A DNA stretch of 64,000 nt from Thermothelomyces thermophilus ATCC 42464 (GCF_000226095.1 NC_016472.1:9424001-9488000); one strand, 5' to 3'. Numbered from the stretch's first letter, positions 11,199-23,468 are shown. The notes: generated from the sequence alone by a model not told the origin. Made by a program: numbers and translations.

Positions 11199-12762
11199 AT
11201 GGCAATGCTCTTTCCCCAGTCCCGGCGTTCCCGCGCCGCGACTACCTTCCTCTTCGTCGCGACCTTTGCCCTCACCGCGTGGGCGAGGAGCACCAGCATC
11301 AAGGCCGACCACCCTCCCGCCGTCGACAACCTCTCCCTCTCCCAGCTCGATGCCGAACTCCAGGTCCGTCGTAACCCCGCCGCCAACACGTGTCTGCTTC
11401 CGATTCTCCGGTTCCCTCTTTCCCAGGTGGTCAATGGAAAGAAGAAGGAAAAAAAAATCAGATTTCCGCTAACGAACCGTTCGCACGCGCAGCAATGCCC
11501 CGTCGTGGCCCAGCTCTCGCAGGCCAAGGCCGCGCAGCACGCGGCGCACCCGCCCTCATCGCCGACGACGCGGCTCTTCGCCCGGCTCTTCCCGTCGGCG
11601 CACCCGGCCGCCAACGCGCTCCTCGCGACCCTCTACATCTCGGGCCCGCCCAACTTCCTGCTCGCGCTCTGCCCGACCGACATCGACCCGGCCGCCCTCT
11701 CCGTCATGGTGGCCTTCGCCGTCGGCGGCCTCCTCGGCGACACCCTCTTCCACCTGCTGCCCGAGATCTTCCTGGGCGAGGACGAGCCCGACCGCGCCCG
11801 CCTCGTCCTGGTCGAGCCGAACCGGAACCTGCTGCTCGGCGTCGCCGTGCTGGTCGGGTTCCTGGCCTTTGTTGCCATGGACAAGGGCCTGAGGATCGCG
11901 ACGGGCGCCGCGGGGCATGAGCATGGACACGGACATGGTCATGGTCATGGGCACGGGCACGGGCACGGGCACGATGGTGAGGACGAGCAGCTGGGCGGCG
12001 ACGGGGAGGGGAAAGGGAGTTTTTCGTCTGCGGTGGAGAGGAAGGATGGACGCGAGGCGAAGTCGAGGAAGGGAAAGAGGGGGGATGGGAGAAAGGGTAT
12101 TGGAGAGGTGGTGGAGAAGAAGGAGAAGGAGAAGAAGGAGGCGAGCCAGTCGGTGAAGCTGGGCGGGCTATTGAACATGATGTACGTGTTGGGGGGGGAG
12201 CGCTCCAGATGTTGTTGGGATTGTTTGTCGAAGGATGGTTGAGGCTAATCATCGGTTTTGCAGCGCCGACTTCACGCACAATGTCACCGACGGCCTCGCC
12301 ATGTCGGCCGCCTTCTACGCGTCCCCGACCATCGGCGCGACGACCACCGTCGCCGTCTTCTTCCACGAGATCCCGCACGAGGTGGGTGACTTTGCGTTGC
12401 TGGTGCAGTCTGGCTTCTCCAAGCGGCAAGCCATGGGCGCGCAGTTTGTCACGGCCCTCGGCGCCCTGCTCGGCACACTCATCGGCATTGCGGTGCAGGA
12501 GTTTGGCGGCGGCGGCAGTGGGAGCACCAGCGGTGCCGAGATGGGCATGCGCGACGGCATCTGGGGTACCAGTCTGAGTTGGGGCGACATGTTGCTGCCC
12601 TTCACGGCGGGTACATTTCTCTACGTCGGCACCGTGGCCGTCATTCCCGAGCTGCTGGAGACGGGCCCTAACAAGGCCGCCGAGCTGCGCAGGATGCTGG
12701 TGCAGTTCGCGGCCATCCTGGCCGGTGCGGGCATCATGCTGTACATTTCGTGGCACGAGTGA
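11199..12762 (+). CDS. yke4: ZIP-family zinc transporter, YKE4/ZIP7 (SLC39A7) type
   Basis: Predicted ER or Golgi membrane zinc transporter of the LIV-1/KE4 subgroup. Exons 11199-11363, 11493-12181 and 12264-12762 give 450 aa. An N-terminal signal peptide (about residues 13-29) is followed by TM segments near 93-115, 122-145 and 168-185, then a Gly-His loop at residues 196-215, a Lys/Glu-rich cytosolic loop, and the C-terminal bundle. The metal-site motifs are intact: HNVTDGLA in TM4 (residues 290-297) and HEIPHE in TM5 (319-324), as in ZIP7/Yke4. Intron 1 (129 nt, donor GTCCGT) is a multiple of three without stops, so a retained form would insert 43 residues. Intron 2 (82 nt) has donor GTACGT. 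No neighbouring gene is related. Family is very secure; the organelle is inferred. Confidence 0.93.
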
Positions 12763-12777
12763 GGTGGGAGGGAGTTG

Positions 12778-12789
12778 GTATGTACATAC
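12778..12789. repeat. 12-bp perfect palindrome GTATGTACATAC, copy 1
   Basis: Exact self-complementary dodecamer, 16 bases after the zinc transporter stop codon. Five more exact copies lie at 28533, 28727, 34574, 35934 and 37071. Confidence 0.95.
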
Positions 12790-13920
12790 AGTACCTCGTA
12801 CGTAGGGCGCATTGCCCTGCCTCATTGCAGTGGATCCCTCCCCTGTTGCGAAAAAAAATGGTGCGGTCACGTCACTCTGCCGGAGCTTACTAGTAAAGCG
12901 GGAGTCACACCTGATAGACGGTCACCGTCGGTTTCCGGCGGTGTAACGTCCAGGAGGCTTGATAACAGAATTTTTGAATTATTTTTCGGGCTAATTACCC
13001 ATAGATGCGGCGGTCCTGAGCCGTGAACAAGTGGTCCCATACGGCTTTGCAGGTCCTCGGCTTCAACAATCTCAAGCGATTTCCATTGTTTCGTTGTGAT
13101 GCGAAGGAGGAAAAAACAGGAAATAGATTGTCTGCTTACACAAGATCAATTACCTAACACTCGGCTGACAAAGCATGGAATTGACCAGCTATGAGTCCAC
13201 TAAATCGCTAACGGTGGGGCGTGATGTTCTTTCAACCCAGGGTTGATGTTTAGACGAAGCGAAAAGAAACATGTCAAGTGAAAGGCGCAAGCCCCAGGCC
13301 ACAAGCCCCAGCAGCAAGCGAGCCCGCTCAGACACGAACTCGCTAGTACAGGGTACAGAGGCAGTGGCTTGCTCAGAAAATGGTGATTCGTTCCGCTGGT
13401 GCGAGTGCTTCTTTTGTCTTCGCAAAGGGCGCATTCTCCCTTAGCGCGCTTCCACGTCGGAGATGCTGAGCGCGTTCGGAAGGGCCGTCGGAGGTTCCAA
13501 ACCGTCGGGTTACGTGCTACTAAAGCCCGGGAACTACTTAGGGTACTTGGAGTCGACATTTCGCACCAGTGTACCGATACTTGGTAGTGTAGAGCGTGGG
13601 TAAACAGTATGCTATTTGTGTCCGTACTTTCGTGCTTGTAAGACAACAAGGGTCCCGCGCCTTGGCGGACTCCGTGGGCCCGCACGGAATGTGGGGATGC
13701 AACTCTCACGATTTGCATTGCGGATGACTCCAACCTGCTCGAACACGGCATGATGAGCGAATGCGATGGACCCGGGTCTCCACGCCTGAACGACGACACT
13801 ACATAGTAGACCTCCAAAGATGTCCGTTAGCGAGGACAGGTTATCCTGGGCGGCTCCGTGAGCTGCAGATACGGGGTGAGTGGCCCCTTCTTCAGGTCTT
13901 CGTGACTTGTAGGTCTAGTA

Positions 13921-13944
13921 TACTTACTGTATGTACAGTAAGTA
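13921..13944. repeat. Inverted repeat, 11-bp arms
   Basis: Left arm TACTTACTGTA and right arm TACAGTAAGTA are perfect reverse complements separated by two bases. It lies in a gene-free stretch, and its core resembles the GTATGTACATAC family. Confidence 0.9.
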
Positions 13945-15682
13945 TAGTATGGAGGTAGTGCTGCGAATTCTGTGCTGGCCCCCTAGGCCAAGAACGCTCG
14001 TATACCACAGGAAAGGGCTGGAACATTCGTCTCGCCTCGACGTTTTGAATCCGAATCTCTAGCGCAAAACGCCTCCCCCAGGATCGAGCGCAGGACTGCG
14101 GAGTGTCAGATGCGGAGCGCGCGTGCGGATAACTATAGTTCGTTCTTACGCGAGCCACCATCGCGTCTCGATCGTCCGAGACCGGATGGAGGTTAGTGGT
14201 CTCGAACGCCACGAATTTGCGCTGCAGATCCCTCCATCCTCGAATTCCCAGAACCGGGCCAATACATGTTGCGAAGGTGCGCTTAGCGCTTGAGGGTCAT
14301 GATGCTCTTGCCTTCCACAACGGCGGGGTGTTTGTCATCCGATGATCGGACCCTGGGCCCTCTGCGCCTTTCCCCAGACAAGTGACAAGAATGCCAAGCG
14401 CCCAGGAACAGCTAGGGGTGCTGTTAGGGCGTTGCGGAGCTTCCCTACAAGTCTAGTCAGTGCGGGACGCGAGCAGCTGGTCGATGGTCGCGTGGGGCGC
14501 TCTGGGCCATGTCCTTTCTTTTTTTTTTTTAACATATCAGTTAGTTGTACACTATCCCGTCATTCAAACGATGCGTCCATGGATTGGCACTGCTTTGCTG
14601 CTTGGTACCGATCCTGCCGCGCAATGCGTGGTGGGAAAGTACGCAAGTAGCCGCAAATGCTGGGCCGAGATGGTGCATTTCTCCAGGCAGTTCCATTCAA
14701 ACACGCCGCGACTGACCAGGCAAGCCTCCCAAGGTTTCCTTGGCTGACGACGGCGCTGTCGACGCCCTGCAGCGGAAAAAAAAGCCAAGGAAGCCCCACT
14801 TGACCGCATGATCGATGCCTGGGCACCTTGAGGGTACCGCGACTTGCGGTTGCCGGAACCTGCAGCGACTGCGGGTACATACGGTATGTAGTGTGTGTAT
14901 GTGAATAGGGAAAGGGCAATGGTGCCGAGCCACGCCCTAATACTGCCGCCGTTTGGTCGAGGCGACACTGGGCCCTGCCGGCATCCTTGAATTCGCCAAC
15001 CAGAGCCCGGCGCTTGGCTTGAACGAGCACGGCGAGCTAAGTCGGGAAAGAACCAGGTGCCAACAGATCACCCGCCCGGGCTACCGCTAAAGCATGACAC
15101 CCTGTCACGGGCGTGGGAGGCACGACCTTACGTTAAAAGTACCTTACGTATGTACACCACTGGCATTCTATAAGGCTCTGACTGTACCGGAGAAGCACAG
15201 TTGCTTTGTAATGAGTCAGGGAGTCAGAGTTAGTCTACCGCCCTGTCAGTCACAGGGCTCAGTTGCGAATCCTCAAACAGGACGAGGGCACCTCTCTTTA
15301 AAAAGACAGAGAATTGCCTCCTGAGGCATCTTTCAGTCCAGAATCCTCACCGTCATCGTCTTACCAAAGCTTATTCCAGGCTTCGCTTCCTTCCATTGCG
15401 CCCAACAAACCACTCGTCTCGGGAACGCCTCGTGGCCCACTTGGCAGGCTCATCACTTACACACCATCAGTTCCGCAGCGACATTCTCGTCTCTCCTCTA
15501 CACGAGTCTAATAAGAGGGGACGAGTGGCTTTGCTGTCTCTGCTGAGCAACAAAACCACTCGCGGTCGACCTGACCCGAGACCGTACGCCCTCTCTCATT
15601 ATTCTCGTCGAGGAATCTTCTATCTCTTTTCTCTCGTCTTAATCCCAGCAGCAAAAGAACAGCCTACCGTAGTTAAAAAAAC

Positions 15683-17329
15683 ATGGGTCCCTGGGTGAAC
15701 GCCGCCTCGTCGGCTTCGAGCATCACCTCTCCCGGCTTCGCTTCGAGCCAGGCCGCACGGCTGGCCTATCCGAAATCCGACATTAGCATCAACTTGAAGG
15801 ACCACAGCAGTTCCAAGGTCTACACTTCGTTGTCTCCCGTGGCCGGCGACGTGACCATCACCACCAGGCGCGACGTTCGCTTTGACTCGATCCAGATCCT
15901 CCTGTTAGGCCACACCAAGACCGCCTACGAGGGCATGGGCATGCCCCAGGAGGTGACCCACACGTTCCTCAAGATGGTCATGCCCATACCCGAGTCCACC
16001 TACCCGCTCCCGAGGGTGCTCGAGGCCGGCCGGACCTTCAAGATCCCCTTCAACTTCGTGATCCCCAGCCAGCTCACCATCAACGCGTGCAACCATGCCC
16101 GGCACTCCGAGACCATCCAGGACCACCACGTCAAGCTGCCGCCCAGCCTCGGCGGCTGGCAGCGCGACGACATGGCCCCGAAGATGGCTCAGGTCGTCTA
16201 CTCGATCAAGGCTCGCGTCGTGCGGGAGGACAGCGACTGCAGAACGCGCATCATGGAAGCCACCCACCCGATCCAAGTCCTCCCGGCCACCCCCGAGGAG
16301 CCCCCGCTCAGCATCACCGACAAGGACCGCCTCTACCGCATGTCCAAGGCGAAGTACCTGCGCAAGAACATGCTGACGACCAAGGTCGGCTGCATCCGGG
16401 CCGAGGCCGTCCAGCCGGGCGCCGCCGTCCTGTCTCCCGACGGCCGCCGCGTCATGTCCCACCCGATGGCCCACATCAAGCTCGTCTTCGCCCCGGAGTC
16501 CCCACGCGCCCTGCCGCCCACCATCACCGGCGTCACCGCCAAGCTCACCGCGTACACCTACTTCTCCTCGGGAACCATCCACTGCTTTCCCAACCTGGGC
16601 GAGTGGATCACCCCGTGCTGCCCGGACCGCCGGGGCCAGTACTCCAGCTCCGTCGCCCTCCCCGCCGTGACGCTGGCGGAACAGCCCGCCTGGACCTCCC
16701 ACCCGACCATCCCGCGCCGGGATTCCGGGTACGGGAGCAGCTGCGTGGAAGACAGCGACAGCAGCGACCACGAGGACCCGCGCACCAAGTGGGACTCGTC
16801 ACGCTCCTCCTCGCCCCAAGCGCACCACACCGCTACCCTCGCCGTCCCGCTCTCGCTCCCGACCGACCGCAAGATGCTGGTGCCCACCTTCCACTCGTGC
16901 ATCGCCTCGCGCGTCTACACGGTACAGCTGACCGTCGGGGTCGCGGCCAAGGGCGCCGGCTCCACGAGCCTGTCGGTCGTCGTCCCCCTGCAGATCGCCG
17001 TCGATGGGTCGCCCCGCTCTGCCGCCGCCACCACAGCGAACAATCACCGGGGGGAACGGGATGAGGAGGATAATGGTGATGAGGAGGAGGGAGAGGCAGA
17101 CGGGGAAGGGGGAAAGGAGGCTGCGCGGGGCGACCGTCCGCCGAGCTTCGAGGAGGCCGCTGCCGACGAGCACCTCCGGCCGAGGGTGCTCCGGGCGCCG
17201 CCGTCGGAGGAGCAGACGAGGGAAGGGAGGGAGAGCTGGATGCTGGCTGCGGGTGCGGCCGGGCAGGTGGCGGATCGCGGCGGGCTGCCTGAGTACGACG
17301 ACTCCGGACGGAGACGGAGGAGGGATTGA
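15683..17329 (+). CDS. Arrestin-like (alpha-arrestin/Bul-type) protein
   Basis: Predicted cytosolic trafficking adaptor with an arrestin fold, of the type that links Rsp5/Nedd4 ubiquitin ligase to membrane transporters. It is a single exon of 548 aa. The N-terminal arrestin half includes the strands SDISINLKDH and VYTSLSPVAGDVTI and the motif FKIPFNFVIP. The second half holds KVGCIRAEAV and the long strand TAKLTAYTYFSSGTI. A Ser/Asp-rich insert (about residues 345-385) and an acidic, Arg/Glu-rich tail follow. The tail has PPSFEEA and LPEYDD, the latter close to an L/PPxY ubiquitin-ligase motif, but no perfect PPxY is visible. The ATG at 15683 follows six A and two bases upstream it reads AC, a good fungal start context. 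The cargo cannot be inferred. Confidence 0.82.
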   Translation: MGPWVNAASSASSITSPGFASSQAARLAYPKSDISINLKDHSSSKVYTSLSPVAGDVTITTRRDVRFDSIQILLLGHTKTAYEGMGMPQEVTHTFLKMVMPIPESTYPLPRVLEAGRTFKIPFNFVIPSQLTINACNHARHSETIQDHHVKLPPSLGGWQRDDMAPKMAQVVYSIKARVVREDSDCRTRIMEATHPIQVLPATPEEPPLSITDKDRLYRMSKAKYLRKNMLTTKVGCIRAEAVQPGAAVLSPDGRRVMSHPMAHIKLVFAPESPRALPPTITGVTAKLTAYTYFSSGTIHCFPNLGEWITPCCPDRRGQYSSSVALPAVTLAEQPAWTSHPTIPRRDSGYGSSCVEDSDSSDHEDPRTKWDSSRSSSPQAHHTATLAVPLSLPTDRKMLVPTFHSCIASRVYTVQLTVGVAAKGAGSTSLSVVVPLQIAVDGSPRSAAATTANNHRGERDEEDNGDEEEGEADGEGGKEAARGDRPPSFEEAAADEHLRPRVLRAPPSEEQTREGRESWMLAAGAAGQVADRGGLPEYDDSGRRRRRD

Positions 17330-20300
17330 CTGACTGACCGACCTCCCTCCGCAAAAAAAAGTCTCGCGCAGGAATGAGTTTATGATGCCTCTGGTCACTG
17401 ATCTCCTCTTTTCTCTTTTCTCTTTTCCTCTCTTTTTAGTTTTTTTTCTTTCTCTTTTTTTTTCTCTTGGCTACCCACCTAGGATATAATCTTGGGACGC
17501 AGTCCTCGGGGCACTGCTTGGCGTTAAGATTTTCGGGATGGCGTTTAGGGAACTAAAAATAAAACGAAGGGAAGAGGGACAGACATGTTGAGTGAACCAG
17601 GCCAGATTGTTACTGAACGATATAGACATGGCTCGGAACAGGATACCCGAGTATTTACACTACTCGTCTAGTTTGAATTTGTAATTCTCGGTCTTATTCA
17701 TCTTGCCACTGTCCCACTGAAGTTGAAAAGTCTCCGGTGTTGTTTACTCAGCATTTCCGATCAAGCCGGACGGTCCCCGCCTCGATTTAAGACCGCAAAA
17801 TACACAAAAAGTTGCTCCTTACCACTCGAATTCCCCTGCCTGTCGACTGGTGGAACCAGCAACTGTGTTCACAACTTCATACAAATTTTAACAGGCCGTA
17901 TCTCGGCGCTTTTTGGTACAACGCTGCCTGAACTCTGCCTGGTCCGAGCTACCCGGCGTACAGAAGCAAAGCCCTAATTACAACAACTTGAATCACCTCA
18001 CCTTGGCAGCTCGGGAAGAAAATACCTTAATTAGTGTTCATTCGAGATCCAAACTTTTTCTATGGTAGCATACCAACGCTGTTATCTCCTCGATAGATCA
18101 CGTCACCTCCTGTATCACCAGCTTGTCAGAAGAAAGGGGGATAATCAGAAAAAAGAGAGGAAGGGAAAAAAAATAAAGAACTAAAGGATTACATCCCTCG
18201 AATACTGTATACTTGTCTTGTTTGCTGTTTGATCCAACAGTCCAAAAGTATACAAATATCGGATACGAGATCGTTTGGCGTGGTATACTGTTACTTGCAC
18301 ATGTAAGTGACAGTTAGAGATCGCCAAGAGCCGAGCAATGATAGCGAGCGATCTTTTAACAGCGCTTTGCTCTGCAGGATGCCAATTGTTCATGAGACAA
18401 TAACGTAGGAATATTGTTTCAAGAGCAATATCCCTGTACTGAGTTGTCAATCAGTCATTGATGGACTTTTGTGAGACATTATAATGTATTTAGATACGTT
18501 TTGCCGGCATTTAACTCCGTATGAACGTAGATGTGACAGCATCCGTCGATGCCGTTATGCACGTTGTCGGGGTTTATCTGTCCCGTAGTTAGCGGGAAGC
18601 CCCCTCGAGGTTGCAACAAGCTCGCGCACGCCCGCGCGTTCAACGAGTTGGTGAGTGAGCCGGCATCTCAGGGGATTGGCTGGGTGTTGGCCAGGGTAGC
18701 AGGGGTGACCGGAACCTTCCGGCCCATCTACCTAGGCAGTAGTAACTGCCTTCCTATCGACTTCAACACCACAACCGGGTTTCGAGCTGTTCATTTTTTT
18801 ACTCTATCTTGAGAGTACAGTCGCTGGATTGGCCAAGCAGCAGGCCGACTAATTTGCGCGCTTGGAATTTTTTTGTTCTTATTGTCCCCACGAGGCACTC
18901 GATGCCGATTCTATTCGTTTCGCCCCTGACAATCAACGCGGCTTCCCTGCCCAGCTTCCAGTTACTTGTTTCTGAGCCTGCTGCGAGAGAATTCTTTTTT
19001 GATCTGGTTTCACCAAAATCGACCACCCAAACTGAAAAATAGGTGGTTACTGACTGAACTATGAATGGTCGAGAGTAACAAGGCGCACGCGCGACCGTTG
19101 CTGCCCCAAAATTTTCCCGGTCACTTACGGAGTACTAGGTACGTACCAAGTGGAGGGGTACCGAACCCGACTCTCACGCGCATCACCTCACATAACCACG
19201 ACCGAAGATGAAACCCTTTGGTCGTCTCCTCTCTCGCCGCCTCCCTGATGTCCTCATCACCCTCCTCGCCCGGCTTCCGCCTCGTGGGTCCCAGGTCGAG
19301 CGGACGTGCGTCCAGGGCCATTAAGGTTGACTAGGGCTCGTATGCATGTACTGTATATGTAATCCGTACAGTACATACATACATGCAGTCCGTATGGGTC
19401 CCGGCTTCGGGCCTTCTACTTGTAGGGAGCCATGCTGCATCATCCCCTACTCCTGGGTCCGAAACGGTGTCCAGCGTTTGGGACATTGAAGGAACCGTTT
19501 TCGAACCTTATGGGGGGCAGCATGTTGAACAAGTGGGCATTTGGTGCGATCAAGGCGAGACACAGGATTTGAGGCACTAATCGTGGGTCAACGCGTACGG
19601 AGCACATTCCGCAGTTCACCACCGCGAGGAAAACCAAGCTCTCTCCTTCGCTGCGGCTCGGCTTGTTCCATCTATTCTTGTATATATTTGTAAGTTCTTT
19701 ATCAGACTTTAACAAGGCGTACAGGTTGCTTAATTCCATGGGAAGTACCCCATCACGACCTCGAGATCAAGCTAACACAATGCGCCGCCCACTTGAATAC
19801 CTCGCTTGCCTCGTCCAGACGGTTTCCTACCATCACGGCACTAGTAAAGCTGTTCACGACTTCTAGTTTTCTACCTCCAGTACTGCTTGATCTTTCTTCT
19901 TTCTACTTATTCATTTATTTTTATTTATTCTTTATCTTTTTTTTTCATTTTTGTTTCCTTGGATGTTCCCAAAGATGTTGGCTGCCAAGGAAACTGATCT
20001 CGCAGTACACAGTAGCTGACTCGAGAGGAGCATCGCAGGGTTAGGGTTCATGCGCAGTCCGAAGCTTCAGGCCCTTTATGCAGGAACAATTTACCAAGCA
20101 GCGGCTTCGTGACATCGTTGTTTCGTCTTCAACCACATCTTGTTCCCAAAATGGCATTTTCTCGCCCTCAACTGGCGGCCTAATAAAAGTTGGGCTTGTT
20201 TCCAACACATCGATTCCCCAACTCTCGACACGAAATGATTACTCTGCAAATTGTGTAACTCAACAACAACACATCGCATGCATTTTTGCTCAGCACACCG

Positions 20301-20476
20301 ACTCACCCATTAACACAGCCCTCTCTCGACTTTGTTTACAGCAGCAGGATATGGATCACATGTCCTAGATATACATACATGTATAAGGCACATACATGAT
20401 TTCTTTGGTCTAAACGAAAAAGAAAACAAAACAAAACAAGAAGGGCTATACCTCAACCGACCAAGCAAAAACGAGC
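17330..20476. other. Intergenic, 3.1 kb, visibly more AT-rich
   Basis: No gene supported. The first 150 bases are CT-rich, probably the 3' UTR of the arrestin-like gene. From about 17550 to 20450 the base composition looks lower in GC than the flanking genes (not computed). It holds TACGGAGTA (19126-19134), an imperfect hairpin of tgcatgtactgta type arms at 19343-19386, and one TACACAGTA at 20006-20014. No transposon ends or coding remnants were seen. Confidence 0.5.
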
Positions 20477-21834
20477 ATGCTTCGCCATCTCAACAACCTC
20501 CTCATCCTCCTCCGCCTCCGTCGCGCCTCCCCCTGGAATCCTCGGACCCCGCTCGACTGGCTGCTCGCCTCCCCGCTCCAGTGGCTCACCTCGCTGCTCT
20601 ACCGCCACGTCCTGCTCCCCCTCCGCGGCCGGCCCTTCCATCCTCCGTCGCGGCACGGCCGGGGCCCGGTCGGCAGCAGCAGCAGCAGCAGCAGAAGCAG
20701 CAGCAGGTGGAGGAGGAGGCGCCCGATCCGCGTCGTCTGCCTCTCCGACACCCACAACCTCGTCCCGGACCACCGCTCCCCCACCACCGCCATCCCGGAC
20801 GGCGACCTGCTCATCCACTGCGGTGACCTGACCGTCGGCGGAACACCGGCCGAGATCCAGCGGCAGGTCGACTGGCTGCGCGGGCTCGGCCATCGCTGGA
20901 AAGTCGTCGTCGGGGGTAATCACGACTCGTGGCTCGACGAGCGGGTGAGAACGCGGACGGGTGAAGAGGAGGGCGGGGAGGAGGAGGAGGAGGAGGGCGG
21001 GGAGGTGGATTGGACCGGGATCGAGTACCTCTGCGACAGGGCGGTCGAGCTCGAGTTCGAAGGCGGCAGGCGGCTCAACGTGTACGGGTTCGGGGCGGTG
21101 CCGCGGTGCGGCGAGGGGTTCGCGTAAGCTTTCCCAACCTGTTTTCTTTCTATAGCTCTTGCTTCTACGCCATTTTCTCGACAATCCCAGGATGGGGGGG
21201 AGGGGGGGGGGGAATGGTTCGATGGACATTCAAGGCTGATGTGAGCTCGTGCGGACGGATACAGATTCCAGTATGACAGGGACAAGCATCCATGGCGGGG
21301 ACGGGTGCCGGAGGAGACGGATGTCTTGGTGACGCACACGCCGCCGGTGAGTACATACTTACACCCTGCCCTCGAGCGTTTTCTCATAGCTCAGGCCGAG
21401 AAGAAGGGAGAGCGCGGGGAGAGAGAGAGGGCTGACGAACAAAAAAAAACTTAAAAAATGCACAGGCTTACCACCTCGACCTCGGCCTCGGCTGCGCCGG
21501 CCTGCTCGACGAGGTCTGGCGCGTCAAGCCCAAGCTGCACGTCTTCGGGCACGTCCACTACGGCCACGGCAAGGAGGCCGTCTACTACGACGAGTGCCAG
21601 CGGGCGTACGAGTCGCTCATGGCGCGGCCGGCCGCGGGGCCCCTGCGGGACCTCGTGTCGGTCGCCCGCTGGAGGGACGCCTTCAACGTGCTCTGGTACG
21701 GCGTCGCCAGCATCCTGTGGAAGTGGATCATGCTCGGCCCGGGCACCAACAACGGCGCCCTCATGGTCAACGCGTCGCTGATGTACGGGAACAGCGGGCG
21801 CCTACGGAATCCTGCCATAGTGGTGGATCTGTAG
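20477..21834 (+). CDS. Calcineurin-like metallophosphoesterase
   Basis: Predicted dinuclear-metal phosphoesterase of the MPPED/239FB-like fungal group; the substrate is unknown. Exons 20477-21123, 21265-21346 and 21466-21834 give 365 aa. All metal motifs are present in order: LSDTHN (DxH), LIHCGDLT (GD), GGNHDSW (GNHD), LVTHTPP (H), and FGHVHYGHG (GHxH). The N-terminal 50 residues are hydrophobic and basic and may bind a membrane. A Ser run (coded by AGC repeats) and an acidic Glu/Gly run (residues about 160-175) are insertions relative to the core. Exon 2 is 82 nt and is needed to supply the fourth motif. Intron 1 contains two G-rich tracts. The ATG at 20477 is the first in frame. It is followed after 314 bases by the 3' end of PEX12. 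Confidence 0.9.
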
Positions 21835-22148
21835 GCGGCGGTCGGACCGGGTGAGAAAGGAAACAAACAAACAAAAAAAAAAAAAAAAGGGAGGTGACAT
21901 CGGAGCATCAAAAAAAGAGAAAGAAAGGGGCGACATAACTTGAGCGGTCTGCATTGCGCAGAACTTGGGCAGCATTAATTACACGTAAAAGGGAGATTCC
22001 TTTCCCGGAATACATGTTCATGTTTAATAAACATGAATCGAAATTGAAATCGTCATCCCCGCAGCTGACATTATATATATCGGTAATACGGTGACGGGGT
22101 TTGATATACAGCCAGCTACCGGCACTGCATGTACTGGCTAGGCCTACC
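21835..22148. other. Intergenic between convergent genes
   Basis: Short shared 3' region of the metallophosphoesterase (+) and PEX12 (-). It contains an A-rich run at about 21866-21890, and nothing coding. Confidence 0.6.
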
Positions 22149-23468
22149 CTAGACCATGATCCTCCGCAACCCCTCGGTCCCGCCCAGGACACGCCTCCCC
22201 GTGACGGCACACCTGCCCTCGCCGCTCTCCCACTTGCCGGCCCTCTCGGCCATGAACTTTTCTTGCCTCGGGTGCGTTCCCGTCAGCCACTTGTGGATGC
22301 AGGGGTAGCAGTAGACGATGCCCGTCTGGCAGGCGGCCGCCGTGGTGATCTCGCCCTCGCAGATCGGGCACTGGTCCGAGTTCTCGGGCGGCGGGACCGT
22401 GTAGATGGGCAGGAGCGAGGACGCCGAGACGGGCGCCCGCTCGATCGCCCGCCTCTCCTTTTCCTCCTCGCTCACCTCCTCCTCCTCTTCCTCCACCTCC
22501 TCGTCTTTCTCCTTCCCCAGCTCTTTCTCCCTCCTCGGTTGTTGCGCCTTCTCCGACCCGCCGCCGCCGCCGGCGCCGGTGGGCAGCCCCGCCACGACGG
22601 GCGGCGGCAGATCCAGGCTCTCGGCCGCCTTCCTCGACAGCTGCTTGGCAAAGTCGGAGGCGTACCACCACTCGAGGAACTTGAGCGCGAAGATGCTCGT
22701 CGGCAGCACCAGCGACAGGCCGCCCAGCATCCTCGCCGCCACCGACCGCCCGCCCCTCCGCTTGGCCGCCCTCTCCTCGAGCGCCTCGATCGCCCGGTAG
22801 TCGGCCGCGCTCATCCGCCTCACCCTCGTCCCGATCAGGCAGAGGAAGGGGCTGTGGTACTTGGAATTGTCAAACAGGTAGGCCAGGTTGAAGGCCAGGA
22901 TGGAGAGGTAGTAGGCCGCGTTGACGGCCGGGTAGACGCGCCTGAGGAAGCAGCGCCACCAGAAGGCGACGCGCTCGCGCCAGGGGGCGCCGGGGAGCGG
23001 GGGGCGGTTGTAGGCGGCGCCCATCATGGCGCGCGGGGCGTCGGCCTCGTGGGCCTCGTCGAGCTTGCGCTTCAGGTAGGGGACGCCGACGATGACGAGC
23101 AGGTTGCGCCAGACGTCGGCGGGGCGCAGGCGCAGGGCGTCGCGGACGGCGCCCGGGGCGGCGGCGCTGGCGCGGGGGATCTCGGCGGCGAGCGCGCGCT
23201 CGCGCTTGAGCCCGTAGAAGTGCTCGGTGAAGGAGCCGCCGCGGGTGCGCAGGTAGTGGCGCTCGACCACGAGGGCGGCCAGCGCGTAGAGCTCGTCGAA
23301 CGAGTTGAGCACCCGCAGCAGGTACCGCGGGTACCGCTGCGTGAGCACCGTCAGCAGGTACCGGACCGTCGGCGGGAGCAGCGCGGCGAGCTGCTGTTCC
23401 GAGAGGAGCTCGAAGAGCGACGGCTTGTGCTCGTCGATACGGGCCTGGAGGGCAGGTATGAACTCCAT
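22149..23468 (-). CDS. pex12: Peroxisome assembly protein 12 (peroxin-12)
   Basis: RING-type subunit of the peroxisomal membrane ubiquitin ligase (PEX2-PEX10-PEX12) that monoubiquitinates the import receptor PEX5 for recycling. It is a single exon of 439 aa. The N-terminus [22 protein letters not shown] and the Pex2/Pex12 N-terminal domain with several membrane helices (for example [22 protein letters not shown]) are typical. The C-terminus has the degenerate PEX12 RING: CPIC, a single Cys, YCYPC and RCAVTG, fewer ligands than a canonical RING. A Gly/Glu/Lys-rich insert of about 70 residues separates the membrane part from the RING. Immediately upstream the leader is a 60-base purine-rich tract (pyrimidine-rich on the plus strand, 23469-23530). 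Confidence 0.94.

Larger units (their letters stand above)
12763..15682. other. Intergenic, 2.9 kb
   Basis: Both-strand scanning gave only short overlapping frames without family features. It contains one copy of the 12-bp palindrome (12778-12789) right after the zinc transporter and a near-perfect 24-nt inverted repeat at 13921-13944. The 3' part is the promoter and leader of the arrestin-like gene and is pyrimidine-rich near 15590-15650. Confidence 0.55.

Noticed and set aside
11704-12870. 388-codon minus-strand frame
   Set aside because: Antisense shadow of the zinc transporter, including its His-rich repeat read backwards.
17550-20450. AT-richer gap suspected to be a mutated (RIP-type) transposon relic
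   Set aside because: No coding remnant, terminal repeat or target-site duplication could be found by eye, and the composition shift is modest. A dinucleotide index calculation would be needed.
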